Shown piece after piece: positions 32,648 to 41,280 of a stretch of 64,000 bases of DNA. Made by a program: the position numbers and the translations under genes. The DNA comes from Streptomyces sp. WM6386 (GTDB lineage Bacteria > Actinomycetota > Actinomycetes > Streptomycetales > Streptomycetaceae), in contig NZ_JXTE01000005.1 of assembly GCF_000972385.1 (NCBI RefSeq), forward strand, positions 124,001 to 188,000. The letters run 5' to 3'. Each line of letters opens with the position of its first letter. Within the stretch, counting starts at the first letter, position 1. Under the pieces are notes generated by a model that was not told the origin of the DNA, did not search any database, and worked only from the letters and a program-made list of their open reading frames with translations.

Positions 32648-34696
32648 GTGTCCAAACTGACCGACGTGCCCAAACGGATTCTGATCGGGCGCGCACTGCG
32701 CAGTGACCGGCTGGGCGAAACGCTCCTGCCAAAGCGCATTGCTCTCCCCGTCTTCGCCTCCGACCCGTTGTCCTCCGTGGCGTACGCGCCTGGCGAGGTG
32801 CTATTGGTCCTGTCCATCGCGGGTGTGTCGGCCTACCACTTCAGCCCCTGGATCGCCGTAGCGGTCGTCGTGCTGATGTTCACGGTGGTCGCCTCCTACC
32901 GACAGAACGTCCACGCCTACCCGAGCGGGGGCGGTGACTACGAGGTCGCCAACACCAACCTCGGCCCCAAGGCCGGCCTCACCGTCGCCAGCGCCCTGCT
33001 CGTCGACTACGTCCTGACCGTCGCCGTCTCGATCTCCTCCGGCATCGAGAACCTCGGCTCCGCGGTGCCCTTCGTCGTCGAGCACAAGGTGCTCTGCGCG
33101 AGCGCCGTGATCGTGCTGCTCACGCTGATGAACCTGCGGGGCGTGAAGGAGTCCGGCTCGCTGTTCGCGATCCCGACGTACGTCTTCGTCGTGGGCGTCT
33201 TCATCATGATCGCGTGGGGGGCGTTCCGCGGACTGGTCCTCGACGAGACCATGCGGGCGCCGACGGCGTCGTACGAGATCAAGGCCGAACACCAGGGCCT
33301 GGCGGGCTTCGCCCTGGTCTTCCTCCTGCTGCGCGCCTTCTCCTCCGGGTGTGCCGCCCTCACCGGCGTCGAGGCGATCTCCAACGGCGTCCCGGCCTTC
33401 CGCAAGCCCAAGTCGAAGAACGCCGCCACCACGCTCGCGGCGATGGGTCTGCTCGCCGTCACCATGTTCTGCGGCATCATCGCGCTGGCCATGGTGACCA
33501 AGGTCCGCATGGCCGAGAACCCGGCCGTGGACCTGCTGAAGGACGGCGCCGCCATCGGCTCCGACTACGTCCAGAACCCGGTGATCTCCCAGGTCGCCGA
33601 GGCCGTCTTCGGCAAGGGCAGCTTCCTGTTCATCGTGCTGGCCGCGGCCACCGCGCTGGTGCTGTTCCTCGCAGCCAACACGGCGTACAACGGCTTCCCG
33701 CTGCTCGGCTCGATCCTCGCCCAGGACCGCTACCTCCCGCGCCAGCTGCACACCCGCGGCGACCGCCTCGCGTTCTCGAACGGCATCGTGCTCCTGGCCG
33801 GCGCCGCCGGACTGCTGGTGTGGATCTACGGCGCCGACTCGACCCGTCTGATCCAGCTCTACATCGTCGGCGTGTTCGTCTCCTTCACGCTCAGCCAGAC
33901 CGGCATGGTCCGGCACTGGAACCGCTATCTGGCCACCGAGAAGGACCCGGCCAAGCGCCGCCACATGGTCCGCTCCCGTGCCATCAACACCTTCGGCGCC
34001 TTCTTCACCGGCCTGGTGCTGATCGTCGTCCTGGTCACCAAGTTCACCCACGGCGCCTGGGTCGCCCTGCTCGGCATGGTGATCTTCTACGCGACGATGT
34101 CGGCGATCCGTAAGCACTACGACCGGGTGGCCGAGGAGATCGCGGCGCCCGAGGGCCCGAGCGACGACAGCGTACGACCGTCCCGCGTCCACTCCGTCGT
34201 CCTCATCTCGAAGATCCACCGCCCCACGCTGCGGGCCCTGGCGTACGCCAAGCTGATGCGCTCGGACACGCTGGAAGCCCTGAGTGTCAACGTCGACCCG
34301 GCGGAGACCAAGGCGCTGCGCGAGGAGTGGGAGCGGCGCGGGATCGACGTACCGCTGAAGGTGCTGGACTCGCCGTACCGCGAGATCACGCGGCCGGTCA
34401 TCGAGTACGTGAAGAGCCTGCGCAAGGAGTCGCCGCGGGACGCGGTGTCCGTGATCATCCCCGAGTACGTGGTCGGCCACTGGTACGAACATCTACTGCA
34501 CAACCAGAGCGCGCTGCGGCTCAAGGGCCGGCTGCTGTTCACACCGGGGGTCATGGTGACCTCGGTGCCGTACCAGTTGCAGTCGTCGGAGGTGGCGAAG
34601 AAGCGGGCTCGCAAGCGGCAGGACTGGAACGCGCCGGGTGCGGTGCGGCGCGGGCCGGCGGAGGAGCGGGCGAAGGAGACGTCGACGCCGAAGTAG
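32648..34696 (+). CDS. APC-superfamily permease, KimA-like (probable K+ uptake)
   Basis: A 682-aa membrane protein with a GTG start. A basic N-terminus (VPKRILIGRALRSDRLGE) leads into TM1 with LPVFASDPLSSVAYAPGEVL, the pattern of the KUP/KimA (YdaO) branch of APC transporters. About 12 TM segments end near residue 500. A cytoplasmic domain of about 170 aa then follows (RVHSVVLISKIHRPTLRAL, VSVIIPEYVVGHWYEHLL), also as in KimA. KimA is a high-affinity K+ importer controlled by c-di-AMP. Neighbouring trkA and kdpDE genes support a potassium role, but many genomes label this family amino-acid permease. Confidence 0.85.
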   Translation: MSKLTDVPKRILIGRALRSDRLGETLLPKRIALPVFASDPLSSVAYAPGEVLLVLSIAGVSAYHFSPWIAVAVVVLMFTVVASYRQNVHAYPSGGGDYEVANTNLGPKAGLTVASALLVDYVLTVAVSISSGIENLGSAVPFVVEHKVLCASAVIVLLTLMNLRGVKESGSLFAIPTYVFVVGVFIMIAWGAFRGLVLDETMRAPTASYEIKAEHQGLAGFALVFLLLRAFSSGCAALTGVEAISNGVPAFRKPKSKNAATTLAAMGLLAVTMFCGIIALAMVTKVRMAENPAVDLLKDGAAIGSDYVQNPVISQVAEAVFGKGSFLFIVLAAATALVLFLAANTAYNGFPLLGSILAQDRYLPRQLHTRGDRLAFSNGIVLLAGAAGLLVWIYGADSTRLIQLYIVGVFVSFTLSQTGMVRHWNRYLATEKDPAKRRHMVRSRAINTFGAFFTGLVLIVVLVTKFTHGAWVALLGMVIFYATMSAIRKHYDRVAEEIAAPEGPSDDSVRPSRVHSVVLISKIHRPTLRALAYAKLMRSDTLEALSVNVDPAETKALREEWERRGIDVPLKVLDSPYREITRPVIEYVKSLRKESPRDAVSVIIPEYVVGHWYEHLLHNQSALRLKGRLLFTPGVMVTSVPYQLQSSEVAKKRARKRQDWNAPGAVRRGPAEERAKETSTPK

Positions 34697-34777
34697 AGTG
34701 GTGGGTTGTTGTCGGCCCACCCCGTGGGCCCGACCCGTGGTCCATCCCTCACTCGATCGTTGTGGAGTCTCCCCGCC

Positions 34778-36106
34778 ATGCAGGCAGAACCGAAGAAATC
34801 ACTGGTGGGGGTCGACTACGAGGTCGAGGTGGGCCCCGTCGCGCACGGCGGGCACTGCATCGCCCGCACGTCCGACGGCCAGGTGCTGTTCGTCCGGCAC
34901 ACGCTGCCCGGTGAGCGGGTCGTGGCCCGGGTGACCGACGGCGAGGAGGGCGCCCGGTTCCTGCGCGCGGACGCCGTCGAGGTCCTGGAAGCCTCCAAGG
35001 ACCGTATCGAGGCGCCCTGTCCCTACGCGGGGCCCGGCCGCTGCGGCGGCTGCGACTGGCAGCACGCCAAGCCGGGGGCCCAGCGCCGGCTCAAGGGCGA
35101 GGTCGTCGCCGAGCAGCTGCAGCGGCTCGCGGGGCTCACGCCCGAGGAGGCCGGCTGGGACGGCACCGTGCTGCCGGCCGAGGGCGACAAGCTCCCGGCG
35201 GGCCAGGTGCCGCAGTGGCGGACCCGGGTGCAGTACGCGGTGGACGCCGACGGCAACGCGGGGCTCCGCCGCCACCGCTCGCACGAGGTCGAGCCGATCG
35301 AGCACTGCATGATCGCGGCGCCGGGCGTCAGCGAGCTGGGCATCGAGGACCGTGACTGGTCCGGGATGGCGTCGGTGGACGCGATCGCCGCGACGGGTTC
35401 GCAGGACCGCATGGTGATCCTGGAACCCCGCCCGGGCGCCCGCCTTCCCCTCGTGGAGCTCGACAAGCCCGTCTCCGTCATGCGCGTCGAGGAGCACGAC
35501 GGCGGCATCCACCGGGTGCACGGCCGCGCCTTCGTACGGGAGCGGGCCGACGGGCGTACCCACCGGGTGGGCAGCGGCGGCTTCTGGCAGGTCCACCCGA
35601 TGGCCGCCGACACCTTGGTCAAGGCCGTCATGCAGGGCCTGCTGCCGCGCAAGGGCGACATGGCGCTGGACCTGTACTGCGGTGTGGGCCTCTTCGCGGG
35701 CGCCCTCGCCGACCGGATCGGCGACAAGGGCGCCGTCCTCGGCATCGAGTCCGGCAAGCGCGCGGTGGAGGACGCCCGGCACAACCTCGCCGCCTTCGAC
35801 CGCGTCCGCATCGAACAGGGCAAGGTCGAGTCCGTCCTCCCGCGCACCGGGATCACCGAGGTCGACCTGATCGTCCTGGACCCGCCGCGCGCGGGGGCGG
35901 GACGCAAGACGGTCGAGCACCTGTCGTCGCTGGGGGCGCGGCGCATCGCGTACGTCGCGTGCGATCCCGCCGCGCTGGCCCGGGACCTGGGGTACTTCCG
36001 GGACGGGGGGTACCGGGTGCGGTCGTTGCGGGTGTTCGATCTGTTTCCGATGACCCACCACATGGAGTGCGTGGCGATTCTGGAGCCTGCCGCCAAGGGG
36101 CGCTGA
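34778..36106 (+). CDS. TrmA/RumA-family RNA (uracil-5-)methyltransferase
   Basis: A 442-aa SAM-dependent RNA methyltransferase. An N-terminal TRAM domain spans about 8-70 (EVEVGPVAHGGHCIAR). An iron-sulfur motif CPYAGPGRCGGCDWQH (C-x7-C-x2-C) follows, with a later Cys in IEHCMIA. The C-terminal Rossmann domain has DLYCGVGLFAG, DPPRAGAG and YVACDPAALARDL, where the Cys is the covalent catalyst. It should make m5U in rRNA or tRNA; the exact site is not readable. The ATG at 34778 directly precedes the TRAM domain; an earlier ATG would only add a non-conserved stretch. Confidence 0.92.
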   Translation: MQAEPKKSLVGVDYEVEVGPVAHGGHCIARTSDGQVLFVRHTLPGERVVARVTDGEEGARFLRADAVEVLEASKDRIEAPCPYAGPGRCGGCDWQHAKPGAQRRLKGEVVAEQLQRLAGLTPEEAGWDGTVLPAEGDKLPAGQVPQWRTRVQYAVDADGNAGLRRHRSHEVEPIEHCMIAAPGVSELGIEDRDWSGMASVDAIAATGSQDRMVILEPRPGARLPLVELDKPVSVMRVEEHDGGIHRVHGRAFVRERADGRTHRVGSGGFWQVHPMAADTLVKAVMQGLLPRKGDMALDLYCGVGLFAGALADRIGDKGAVLGIESGKRAVEDARHNLAAFDRVRIEQGKVESVLPRTGITEVDLIVLDPPRAGAGRKTVEHLSSLGARRIAYVACDPAALARDLGYFRDGGYRVRSLRVFDLFPMTHHMECVAILEPAAKGR

Positions 36107-36234
36107 CCCGCGCTCCTGGAAGCCCTCCCCTCCCCGGATCCGGTCGCGGGCGGCGTTGTCAGTGGTGACCTCTATTTTGGAATCACTGGGGATCGGCCGT
36201 CGCGGTCGACCGGGGTTTTGGGGAGGGGTGTGCT

Positions 36235-37701
36235 GTGTCCGCTGCGCAGGGACGACAGTCGGGGAGCACGACGTATCTGGAGCTGTCTCAGGAGAGCGGC
36301 GGTGCCCACAAGTTCTACGAGGTGACCGTCGAGGGGACCACCGTCTCCGTGCGGTACGGGCGGATCGGTGTGGACGGGCAGCGTCAGACCTCCGCGTTTC
36401 CGACGGTGGAGAAGGCGAACGCGGCGGCGGCGAAGAAGATCGCCGAGAAGGTGCGGAAGGGATACGCGCCGGCTGTGCAAGGGCAGCGTGCGGCCCGGGC
36501 CGTGACGCGCCGTCAGGTGACGTCCGCTCCGTCCACGGCGCGGGCGACCGCACCGGTGCTGTGGCGGTTCCGTACGGGCGCATCGGCGTTCGGGATCCAT
36601 GTGGACGAGGACCGCTGCTGGGTCGGCAACCAGCAGGGCAGTGTCTACAACCTGAGCCATGACGGTGAGGTGCTGGCTCACTACTCCCTGCCCGACGGTG
36701 TGAAGTGCCTGGTGGCGGACGACTTCTGGATCTACGCGGGCTGTGACGACGGCCGGGTGTACGACCTCTCGGCGAAGGTGCCGTTCGCCGCCTACGAGAT
36801 CGCGGCCGAGGTGGACATCTTCTGGCTGGACATCCACGCGGGCGTGCTGAACGTCTCCGACCGCAACGGCGGTCTGACGGTCATCGACCACGAGGACGAG
36901 CTCCAGTGGTCGCGCAACTCCTCCGGGCAGCAGGGGTGGATGGTGCGGGCCGACGACCGTGCCGTCTACCACGGGCACAGCGCCGGTGTGACGGCCTACG
37001 CGGCGGACGGCACCGGCCAGCTCTGGCACACCGCGACCAGCGGCAATGTGCTCTTCGGCTGGCAGGAGGAGGACGCGGTCTACGCCGGGACGGGGCGGCG
37101 GGTCGTGCAGCGGCTCGCGAAGTCCTCCGGGTGGGTCGAGGCCACCTACCAGTGCGATGCCGCGGTGTACTCGTGCGCCACCTCCCCCGGCGGGCGATAC
37201 GTCTTCGCGGGCGACTCCGCCTCCTCCGTCTACTGCTTCACCGCCGACGGCGCCCGGCTGTGGAAGCTCGGCACGGGCGGTGGCTCGGCGCTCTCCATGC
37301 AGTACCACGACGAAAGGCTGTACATCGTCTCCACGGACGGCTCGCTCGCCTGCATCGACGCGAGCGAGGCCGCGATCAACGCCGCTCAGTCGGGCACCGT
37401 CCCGGTCGCCGCGGACGTCAAACTGGCGGCGGCCCTGCCGACGTACGCACCGCTGACCACCGCCGCCTCCGTCGCCACGGTCAGCACCGTGCCCGCGCCG
37501 GGGAGCGGCGTCGTCGTGGAGTGCGTCGAGCACGGAGGCCGAGTGCGGGTGCATGTGGTCTCCGAGGGCTATGAGCCGAGTTGGAACGTCCAGTTCCCCC
37601 GTGCGATACGCCAGCCCGGCGCACGCTATGTGGTGGACGCGTTGCACTCCTCCTCGGGTGGCTTCTACCGGGTGCGCGGAGAGATCAGGCGGCTGGTGTG
37701 A
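36235..37701 (+). CDS. WGR-domain protein with PQQ/WD40-like beta-propeller
   Basis: A 488-aa protein with a GTG start. A WGR domain spans about 10-95 (TTYLELSQESGGAHKFYEV, VSVRYGRIGVDGQ, where YGRIG replaces WGRIG). A linker leads to a beta-propeller of repeated ~40-aa blades from about 105 to 385 (VNQ-type turns such as VGNQQGSVYNLSHDGEVL, YAGCDDGRVYDLS, AGDSASSVYCFTADGARLW). WGR domains are found in PARPs and in bacterial MolR-type proteins and may bind nucleic acids. No enzyme motif is visible. Confidence 0.85.
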   Translation: MSAAQGRQSGSTTYLELSQESGGAHKFYEVTVEGTTVSVRYGRIGVDGQRQTSAFPTVEKANAAAAKKIAEKVRKGYAPAVQGQRAARAVTRRQVTSAPSTARATAPVLWRFRTGASAFGIHVDEDRCWVGNQQGSVYNLSHDGEVLAHYSLPDGVKCLVADDFWIYAGCDDGRVYDLSAKVPFAAYEIAAEVDIFWLDIHAGVLNVSDRNGGLTVIDHEDELQWSRNSSGQQGWMVRADDRAVYHGHSAGVTAYAADGTGQLWHTATSGNVLFGWQEEDAVYAGTGRRVVQRLAKSSGWVEATYQCDAAVYSCATSPGGRYVFAGDSASSVYCFTADGARLWKLGTGGGSALSMQYHDERLYIVSTDGSLACIDASEAAINAAQSGTVPVAADVKLAAALPTYAPLTTAASVATVSTVPAPGSGVVVECVEHGGRVRVHVVSEGYEPSWNVQFPRAIRQPGARYVVDALHSSSGGFYRVRGEIRRLV

Positions 37702-37804
37702 CGGACGGTGCGTCGAGGTCCTCGCCGGACACACGGACCGAGTTCGCCTCGCGGACAGGTCCAATCCGTCGCGCGAACGGTGCTTTCCTGTAAGGCTCGG
37801 TCCT

Positions 37805-38947
37805 GTGACGTACGTAGTGACAGTGGACACCTGCATCCCGGAGGGCACTTCGGAGATGGACCCGCTTCAGCGTGCCGGAGCCGTGGCGCTCGTCGAGGAC
37901 GGATTCGACTCCGTCCGGGCGATCGAGGGGCCCGACGGCGTGGCCGTCGAGCTGCTGGACACCATCGTGGCCGTCCACCCCGGTGGAGCGCTTCTGAAGG
38001 TGATCGTGGACGCCCCGGCACTGGAGTTCGCCGAGGACTCGGTGCGGGCGCTCGTGGACGAACTGCTGGAGCGGTCCGAACTGTTGGCGGACTGGACGAT
38101 CGAGCGATGCGAGGTGGAGCTGCACCAGGATCTGGCGAGGAAGAGCCTCGACGCGGCCGAAGGTCCCGATGCCCCGCCCGACGATCCCGCCACCCGCAAG
38201 GCGCGGCACGCAGGGAGTCCCCCACCGGAAGGTGCCGAGGAGGCGCACGACGGCGAGGCGAAAGCCGCCGCGGTGCGGAGCCGGATGCTGGGGGTGGCGG
38301 CTGAACTGCGGTCTTTTCCTCCGGCCGTGTTCGGTGTGCCCGGTGAGGAAGGCGACGGGAGGGTGCACGGCGATGACGAGTTCGCCGTACCGCCGGCAAG
38401 CGCCGCACTCGCCGCCGGCGCGTTGGTCCACGCGATCGACATCCTGGTGGAGGAGCTGTTCGAGGACGTGCAGGTCCTGACGCAGGAGGACGCCACCGTC
38501 GCGGAATGCGAGGGGCCCCTGTGGCACTTGGAACGCCTGCCCGACCGGTACGCGCTCCGGTACGACGCCCGCTTCGCCCGCCGCTTCCTGGTGACGGTGA
38601 TCGCCATGACCACCCGCTTCACCGACGGGAGCTTCGAGCGGCTCAGCTGTGTCGCCGAGGAACTCGCCCTGCGGTTCCTCCTGAGCCAGGCCGTCGTGAC
38701 CCTGGAGCTGCACGGGCTGCTCGATGACGAGGTGTCGGCCGCTCTCGACGCGTTCGCCGGGAACGTCTACGAGGACATGGACCACGAGTGGCTCTACGAC
38801 GGTGTGACGGACGGGATCGACGAGTCCGCCGTGGGGGTCGGGCTCGACGGCGCACCCATCGCGTTCGGTTCGTGGTTCACGCCGTTCGGCGAGGACAGAT
38901 ACGTCCACCCGTCCGCGACGGACGAACCGGAGGCGGCGGCGCGGTGA
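37805..38947 (+). CDS. Conserved hypothetical protein following the WGR protein
   Basis: A 380-aa protein with a GTG start, 103 nt after the WGR gene. It is acidic throughout (for example TEDATVAECEGPLW-like Glu-rich stretches), with no signal peptide or TM segment. An N-terminal domain of about 110 aa (ALVEDGFDSVRAIEGPDGVAVEL) and an alpha-helical C-terminal domain (RFARRFLVTVIAMTTRF, EELALRFLLSQAVVTLELHG, DMDHEWLYDG) are separated by a Pro/Ala/Glu-rich linker at about 115-165. I do not recognise the family. Confidence 0.75.
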   Translation: MTYVVTVDTCIPEGTSEMDPLQRAGAVALVEDGFDSVRAIEGPDGVAVELLDTIVAVHPGGALLKVIVDAPALEFAEDSVRALVDELLERSELLADWTIERCEVELHQDLARKSLDAAEGPDAPPDDPATRKARHAGSPPPEGAEEAHDGEAKAAAVRSRMLGVAAELRSFPPAVFGVPGEEGDGRVHGDDEFAVPPASAALAAGALVHAIDILVEELFEDVQVLTQEDATVAECEGPLWHLERLPDRYALRYDARFARRFLVTVIAMTTRFTDGSFERLSCVAEELALRFLLSQAVVTLELHGLLDDEVSAALDAFAGNVYEDMDHEWLYDGVTDGIDESAVGVGLDGAPIAFGSWFTPFGEDRYVHPSATDEPEAAAR

Positions 38948-39025
38948 GACACGGGGCGAGCCTTCGGTAGACCGGTCTCCGCGGTGGCGCGCGGGTACGG
39001 GCGGTGTGGGAGGGGCTTCGGTCGC

Positions 39026-39628
39026 ATGGCAGCATCAGGTGGCATGAGTGCGTCCCCGGGGGTGCGGAGCCTGCGCGCGGCGGTGTTCGCCGTGCTGTGT
39101 GTGCTGCTGGCCACCGCAGGACATGTGCTGGCCGCGGGGGTGGCGCCGCCGGTGTCGGTGCAGGGCGCCGGGAGCCTGGCGGTCTTCGTGGCCGGTCTGC
39201 TGCTGGGCGGGCGTGAGCGGTCGCTGGCCGGTATCGGTGGCGGGACGCTGGCCGCCCAGGGCGGGCTGCACCTCGCGTTCGGCGCCGCCCGGCCGCACGC
39301 CGGGACGGTCATGCACGGCATGCGCATGGCTCCGCACCTCCATGCGTCGGCACCCCACGCCACCGCCGCCCACGTCGGGGCGGCTCTCCTGCTGACCTGG
39401 TGGCTGCGGCGCGGTGAGGCCGCGCTGTGGTCGCTGCTGCGGTGGGCGGTCGCCTTCGTGCCGGGGCTCGTCGCCTGGTGGCGGACGGTCCGTGGCTTCC
39501 GGGGCGTGCCGAGCGGACCGGAGCCCGTGCGGCGGGTCGGCGACCGGACGTGGTCGCCGCGGCAGGCGTGGCTGCGCTACGCCGTTCGTCGGCGCGGGCC
39601 GCCCGCCGGGATGTCGTACGCCGTCTGA
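39026..39628 (+). CDS. His/Met-rich integral membrane protein
   Basis: A 200-aa protein with about four TM helices: SLRAAVFAVLCVLLATAGHVL, GSLAVFVAGLLLGG, a third in the LAAQGGLHLAFGA region, and AALLLTWWLRRG/AVAFVPGLVAWW. The loop between TM3 and TM4 is rich in His and Met (RPHAGTVMHGMRMAPHLHA and following), a typical copper-ligand composition. It directly precedes a YcnI homologue by 40 nt, so a copper-handling role is inferred. GGGAGGGG lies 10 nt before the ATG at 39026; ATG 39044 is an alternative. A basic C-terminal tail is cytoplasmic. Confidence 0.75.
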   Translation: MAASGGMSASPGVRSLRAAVFAVLCVLLATAGHVLAAGVAPPVSVQGAGSLAVFVAGLLLGGRERSLAGIGGGTLAAQGGLHLAFGAARPHAGTVMHGMRMAPHLHASAPHATAAHVGAALLLTWWLRRGEAALWSLLRWAVAFVPGLVAWWRTVRGFRGVPSGPEPVRRVGDRTWSPRQAWLRYAVRRRGPPAGMSYAV

Positions 39629-39668
39629 ACCCCGACATCCCTTCCGCAGTACGGAGACCCACTCAGCC

Positions 39669-40385
39669 ATGTCCACCACCCTGCGCCGCGTCGGCGCCGT
39701 CACCGCCCTCGCCGCGGTCGGAGTCCTCACCGCCGCCGGCGCCGCCTCCGCGCATGTCACCGTCCACCCGGAGAGCTACACCAGGGGCGCCACCGACGGC
39801 ACCCTGACCTTCCGCGTCCCCAACGAGGAGGACAACGCCTCCACCACCAAGGTCCAGATCTTCCTGCCCACCGACCACCCCCTCCTCGGCGTGCTCGTCG
39901 CGCCGCGGGACGGCTGGACCGCGAAGGTCACCGACACCAAGCTCAAGACGCCGGTCAAGACGGACGACGGCACCATCACGGACGCCGTCTCCGAGATCAC
40001 CTGGACCGGAGGGAAGGTCGCAGCCGGGCAGTACGAGGACTTCGACGTCGCCTTCGGCCAGCTGCCCGACGACACCGGCCAGCTGGCCTTCAAGGCCCTG
40101 CAGACCTACTCCGACGGCAAGACCGTCCGCTGGATCGAGAAGGCCGCGCAGGGCGACGAGGAGCCGGAGAACCCGGCCCCGGTCGTGAAGCTCACCGCCA
40201 AGGGCGCGGAGGACGGCGGCACCACCGTGACCACCACGGCGAAGTCCCAGGAGGCCACAGCCGACAGCAGCGACTCGACCGCACGGGGGCTCGGCATCGC
40301 CGGGTTGATCGTGGGCGTGCTCGGGCTGGCCGCGGCTGCCTTCGCCGTCGTGCGGACGCGGTCCGCCGGATCCCGGGGCGCGTGA
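39669..40385 (+). CDS. YcnI family (DUF1775) copper-binding membrane-anchored protein
   Basis: A 238-aa exported protein. The signal peptide ends GAASA, leaving His29 as the mature N-terminus (HVTVHPESY). In YcnI proteins this His, with a nearby Glu and Trp, binds Cu(II). The DUF1775 domain spans about 29-170 (LTFRVPNEEDNASTTKVQIF, APRDGWTAKV, ITWTGG). A Thr/Glu-rich linker and a C-terminal TM helix (GLGIAGLIVGVLGLAAAAFA) with basic tail anchor it outside the membrane. It is followed by a terminator and likely co-transcribed with the preceding His/Met-rich gene. Confidence 0.9.
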   Translation: MSTTLRRVGAVTALAAVGVLTAAGAASAHVTVHPESYTRGATDGTLTFRVPNEEDNASTTKVQIFLPTDHPLLGVLVAPRDGWTAKVTDTKLKTPVKTDDGTITDAVSEITWTGGKVAAGQYEDFDVAFGQLPDDTGQLAFKALQTYSDGKTVRWIEKAAQGDEEPENPAPVVKLTAKGAEDGGTTVTTTAKSQEATADSSDSTARGLGIAGLIVGVLGLAAAAFAVVRTRSAGSRGA

Positions 40386-40389
40386 GGCG

Positions 40390-40425
40390 CCTGCCCTGCC
40401 GGCGGAATCCCGTCGGCAGGGCAGG
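40390..40425. terminator. Bidirectional terminator between ycnI and cbiO
   Basis: A 12-bp perfect stem (40390-40401 with 40414-40425) around a 12-nt loop, immediately after the YcnI stop and 10 bases before the convergent cbiO stop. Confidence 0.8.
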
Positions 40426-40434
40426 TCACGTATG

Positions 40435-41280
40435 TCACCGGGCCGCGGCGTCTCGAACCAGCGCGGCCAGTTCGTCCGGGGTGCGCGGCCCCGGGGCGTC
40501 GTCGGCCAGCAGCCCTTGGTCCCGCAGCAGTCGGGCGGCCGCGATGCCCCAGGGGAGCCGCAGTCCCGCCTGCCGCCGCAGTTCCGTGCGGGCCAGCATC
40601 GAGGCGGCGGGTCCGGTGTGCGCGCCGGAGGGGGTGAGGAGGGCCGCGTCGTCGGCCCAGCGCAGGGCGAGGTCGACGTCATGGGTGGCCATCACCACCG
40701 TGGTGCCGGACGCGCGCAGCTCGTCGAGGGTGGTGAGCAGCCGCTCCTGGCCGTCGGGGTCGAGCCCGGCGGTCGGCTCGTCGAGGATCAGGACGCGGGG
40801 TCGCATGGCGACGGCACCGGCGATCGCGGTCCTCTTGCGCTGGCCGTACGACAGGAGATGGGTGGGACGGTCGGCCAGGGCCGTGATGTCCAGGGCGGCG
40901 AGCGCCTCGTCGACCCGGGCCCGTACCTCCGTGTCGGGCAGGCCGAGATTCAGCGGCCCGAAGGACACGTCCTGCGCCACGGACGCGGCGAACAGCTGGT
41001 CGTCCGGGTCCTGGACCACCAGCTGGACGGTCGTCCGCAGCCGGGTCAGGCCCTTGCGGTCGTGGCGGACGGGCTGTCCCTCCACGGTCAACTCGCCCGC
41101 GCGCGGCCTCAGTCCGCCGCTGAGCAGCCGCATCAGCGTGGTCTTGCCGCTGCCGTTGCGGCCCAGCAGGGCGAGCGCGCGCCCCTCGCGTATCCGGAAG
41201 TCGAGGCCGTCGAGCACGGTCGGGCCGTCCTCGTACGCGAACGAGGCGCCCCGCAGGGCGACCAGAGCGGAGTCGCTCAT
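40435..41280 (-). CDS. cbiO: Cobalt/nickel ECF transporter ATPase CbiO
   Basis: A 281-aa ATPase of the energy-coupling-factor type. Walker A is LLGRNGSGKTT, the Q-loop VVQDPDDQLFAASVAQDV is typical of CbiO/EcfA, the signature is LLSYGQRKRTAIAGAVA and Walker B is VLILDEPTAGLDP. It is the last gene of the cbiMNQO operon, and its ATG overlaps the cbiQ stop by 4 nt. Confidence 0.93.
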   Translation of the reverse strand: MSDSALVALRGASFAYEDGPTVLDGLDFRIREGRALALLGRNGSGKTTLMRLLSGGLRPRAGELTVEGQPVRHDRKGLTRLRTTVQLVVQDPDDQLFAASVAQDVSFGPLNLGLPDTEVRARVDEALAALDITALADRPTHLLSYGQRKRTAIAGAVAMRPRVLILDEPTAGLDPDGQERLLTTLDELRASGTTVVMATHDVDLALRWADDAALLTPSGAHTGPAASMLARTELRRQAGLRLPWGIAAARLLRDQGLLADDAPGPRTPDELAALVRDAAAR

